A stretch of 7,772 nucleotides of DNA from Candidatus Latescibacterota bacterium (GTDB taxonomy: Bacteria; Latescibacterota; 4484-107; B68-G9): assembly GCA_012962735.1 (NCBI GenBank), contig DTXA01000364.1, positions 1-7,772 of the forward strand, in the 5' to 3' direction. The notes beneath the pieces were generated by a model that did not search any database, had not been told where the DNA came from, and saw only the letters and a program-made list of their open reading frames with translations. This document shows positions 6,521-7,772 of the stretch, in pieces (positions within the stretch are counted from its first letter, which is position 1; each line of letters begins with the position of its first letter). Both the position numbers and the translations under genes were made by a program.

Positions 6521-7017
6521 ATTTGAACCTCCCTCTTCCGATCCAGCTTGTTTAGTCGAGACGAGCGTACCTGTTCCCGCTCCTCTGGAGACAATATCTG
6601 CTGCAGGTCCAACAATATCAACAGCCTGTCGTCCAGTTTTCCGACAGCAGTTATATACCTCTGTTCTACCCTAACGGCCATCTCCGGAGGCGGTTCGATC
6701 TGGTCCCCCCTTAACCTGAGCACCTCTGTCACCGAATCCACGATGAACCCGGCCAGCTCCCCGTCTGGCTCCACGATTATGATCCTTGTAAGCCTGTCGC
6801 TTTCCTTTGGCGGCATGCCCAACCGCTTCCTCAGGTCCACGATCGGCACGACTTGCCCCCTGAGGTTTATCACCCCTTCCACGAACTCCGGCGCATGGGG
6901 CACCCGGGTCACATTCTGCATTCGTATGATCTCCCGCACGCTCTGGATGGGCACCCCGAACTCTTCTCCCTCCAGCTTGAACCCCACCAGCTCCAACATC
7001 TCTTCGCTTTGGTCCAT
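6517..7017 (-). CDS. cheW: CheW, chemotaxis coupling protein
   Basis: CheW links the receptor tip to the CheA kinase in the signalling array. The 166-residue protein is a single CheW (SH3-like) domain: LVGFKLEGEEFGVPIQSVRE (10-29), the receptor-binding VINLRGQVVPIVDLRKRLG (49-67), then RIIIVEPDGELAGFIVDSV and GKLDDRLLILLDL near the end. The C-terminal tail (about 148-166) is short and basic. The frame is open for 84 more codons upstream, but that stretch is not CheW-like and crosses the flagellin promoter region. The ATG at 7017 follows GGAAGGAGGT with a three-base gap and is the better start. It begins the minus-strand cluster, and its stop overlaps the next start by four bases. Confidence 0.93.
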   Translation of the reverse strand: MDQSEEMLELVGFKLEGEEFGVPIQSVREIIRMQNVTRVPHAPEFVEGVINLRGQVVPIVDLRKRLGMPPKESDRLTRIIIVEPDGELAGFIVDSVTEVLRLRGDQIEPPPEMAVRVEQRYITAVGKLDDRLLILLDLQQILSPEEREQVRSSRLNKLDRKREVQI

Positions 7018-7041
7018 AGCACCTCCTTCCGGCATCGAGTT

Positions 7042-7058
7042 CCACCGACGTCCGGTGG
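7042..7058. promoter_or_regulatory. Perfect small hairpin in the cheW leader
   Basis: CCACCG (7042-7047) and CGGTGG (7053-7058) are perfect inverted arms around five bases, twelve bases upstream of the AAGGAGGT ribosome binding site of cheW. It could form in the cheW leader RNA. No clear sigma-70 or sigma-28 promoter for cheW was found between here and 7300 on the minus strand. Confidence 0.4.
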
Positions 7059-7136
7059 GAGTCTTCAGCAAATCCCGTACCTGTGCCGCTGAAGCCGGAA
7101 GATACGGCCGGGCCCTGTCCCATGTTCCGGGATTTG

Positions 7137-7149
7137 GGAAAAATTTTCC
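7137..7149. promoter_or_regulatory. A/T-rich palindrome upstream of the flagellin promoter
   Basis: GGAAAA (7137-7142), one A, then TTTTCC (7144-7149) form a perfect dyad. It ends about 25 bases before the sigma-28 -35 element. A looser dyad follows, pairing AATTTTCCG (7142-7150) with CGGAAGAAAATT (7158-7169). The position suits an activator site, an operator or an UP-like element. No specific regulator is implied. Confidence 0.35.
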
Positions 7150-7173
7150 GCTCGAGCCGGAAGAAAATTCTTC

Positions 7174-7200
7174 TAAAGTCCCCTCTGAAACTGCCGATAT
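7174..7200 (+). promoter_or_regulatory. Sigma-28 (FliA/SigD) promoter of flagellin
   Basis: TAAAGTCC (7174-7181), eleven bases, then GCCGATAT (7193-7200). The established FliA consensus is TAAAGTTT-N11-GCCGATAA, so spacing is exact and 13 of 16 positions match. Transcription would start near 7208, giving a leader of about 90 bases before the flagellin ATG. A TATAAT hexamer (7198-7203) overlaps the downstream end, but no TTGACA-like -35 lies at the right distance, so sigma-70 use is doubtful. Confidence 0.85.
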
Positions 7201-7284
7201 AATAAAGTAGAAACCAGGCCCGGGAAGGGGGGATGGAATCGCAAGGGCCGAGGCAGGTGTAAGGAGCAAGGACGCCCGATGAGA

Positions 7285-7296
7285 CTACAAGGAGGT
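7285..7296 (+). promoter_or_regulatory. Flagellin ribosome binding site overlapping a CsrA-like site
   Basis: CTACAAGGAGGT contains the flagellin Shine-Dalgarno box AAGGAGGT, five bases from the ATG at 7301. It matches the CsrA consensus RUACARGGAUGU at 10 of 12 positions. Two more AAGGA motifs lie at 7261-7265 and 7268-7272 in the same leader. In Bacillus, CsrA blocks hag flagellin translation at a comparable place; its use here is inferred. Confidence 0.5.
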
Positions 7297-7300
7297 AAAG

Positions 7301-7772
7301 ATGGCGCAGGTGGATTATAACCGGATCAACATCAACATCGGCGCTCTCAGCGCCCTTCAGGTCCTTAACGACATCAACCGCCGTCTGGCGGTCCACCAGA
7401 TCAGGATGGCCACCGGCAAGCGTATCAACTCCGCAGCCGATGACGCCGCCGGGCTCACCATCGCCAATAAACTCCTGGTCAAATCTGAGGGCATCGGGGT
7501 GGCGTTGGACAACATCGCAAGCGCCAGGAACCTGATGACCGTGGCCGAGGGACACCTGAACAACATCAACGACATCCTCCACAGGATGAAGTCCCTGGCC
7601 GAGCAGGCTGCCAACGACACCTTAGGTAGCGAGGAGCGGGAGGCCATCCTGTCCGAGCTGCAGCAGTTGAACAACCAGATAGATGCCGAGGTCGGCCAGG
7701 CTAAGTGGGCCGATAAGTATCTGTTGGGCCAGCCCAACAGCGAGCATGCGGCTGAAGGCACCAACGCCGGCC
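7301..7772 (+). CDS. Flagellin, N-terminal part (runs off the window)
   Basis: The ATG at 7301 follows AAGGAGGT and a sigma-28 promoter. The visible 157 residues are the conserved D0/D1 helices of flagellin, the filament subunit. ININIGALSAL near the start, GKRINSAADDAAGLTIANKL, then NIASARNLMTVAEGHLNNINDIL and MKSLAEQAANDTLGSEEREAI are clear family segments. The following QLNNQIDAEVGQAKWADKYLL is unusual: most flagellins read EI-x-x-I-x-x-x-T-x-FNG-x-x-LL there. The frame is open to the window edge, so the variable centre and C-terminal helix are not seen. It is divergent from the chemotaxis genes, which ties the cluster to flagellar motility. Confidence 0.95.
   Translation, partial: MAQVDYNRININIGALSALQVLNDINRRLAVHQIRMATGKRINSAADDAAGLTIANKLLVKSEGIGVALDNIASARNLMTVAEGHLNNINDILHRMKSLAEQAANDTLGSEEREAILSELQQLNNQIDAEVGQAKWADKYLLGQPNSEHAAEGTNAG

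Noticed and set aside
7018..7269. Extended 84-residue N-terminus for CheW
   Set aside because: The stretch is not CheW-like, lies over the flagellin promoter, and a strong ribosome binding site sits right before the ATG at 7017.
6671..7582. A 303-codon minus-strand frame across cheW and flagellin
   Set aside because: It is out of frame with cheW, antisense to flagellin, crosses the promoter region and shows no recognisable domain.
7714..7721. AGTATCTG in flagellin resembling the core of hairpin repeat A
   Set aside because: Only eight bases match, and it encodes conserved flagellin residues (KYLLG), so chance is the better explanation.
1..7772. tRNA, rRNA, CRISPR array or insertion sequence
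   Set aside because: No cloverleaf, spaced direct repeats, terminal inverted repeats or transposase frame was seen on either strand.

Overview
This window is a chemotaxis gene cluster lying next to the start of a flagellin gene, so it comes from a flagellated, motile bacterium. All chemotaxis genes are on the minus strand, and flagellin is divergent on the plus strand at the right edge. The species cannot be named from the sequence. The flagellin N-terminus (ADDAAGLTIANKL, then QAANDTLGSEEREAI) resembles, from memory, flagellins of the FCB group (Caldithrix/Gemmatimonadetes-like) and of uncultivated phyla more than the proteobacterial or Firmicutes type. Many AGG arginine and ATA isoleucine codons would fit a thermophile. 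Both points are inference.

Layout in transcription order on the minus strand, from right to left: cheW (7017-6517); a small secreted protein resembling part of an ABC_sub_bind/TrpX-type periplasmic binding protein (6520-5996, start overlapping the cheW stop); a two-TM methyl-accepting chemotaxis protein (5980-4208); a 154-bp spacer holding two repeated elements; cheY (4053-3673); a CheZ-type phosphatase (3658-2933); a 66-bp spacer with a hairpin; a 77-residue orphan histidine-kinase dimerisation (DHp) protein without an ATPase domain (2866-2633); a 414-residue HEAT-repeat protein (2648-1404); a decayed HDOD-domain gene (about 1393-970); cheR (976-80); a hairpin repeat; and the first codons of another gene (23-1).

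The 283-bp divergent region (7018-7300) is rich in signals. It holds a near-consensus sigma-28 (FliA) promoter for flagellin, an A/T palindrome upstream of it, a CsrA-like site overlapping the flagellin ribosome binding site, and a small perfect hairpin in the cheW leader.

The core set makes sense as one pathway. The MCP, perhaps with the secreted protein as ligand partner, signals through CheW to a CheA encoded elsewhere. CheY carries the signal to the flagellar motor, CheZ removes the phosphate, and CheR methylates the receptor. The DHp-only protein, the HEAT-repeat protein and the HDOD remnant form an accessory module of unknown role between cheZ and cheR. No cheA or cheB is visible. The most notable points are the stand-alone DHp protein, the secreted binding-protein fragment inside the receptor operon, the broken HDOD gene, and two families of intergenic repeats placed just before genes that share an SD-ATATATG start context.
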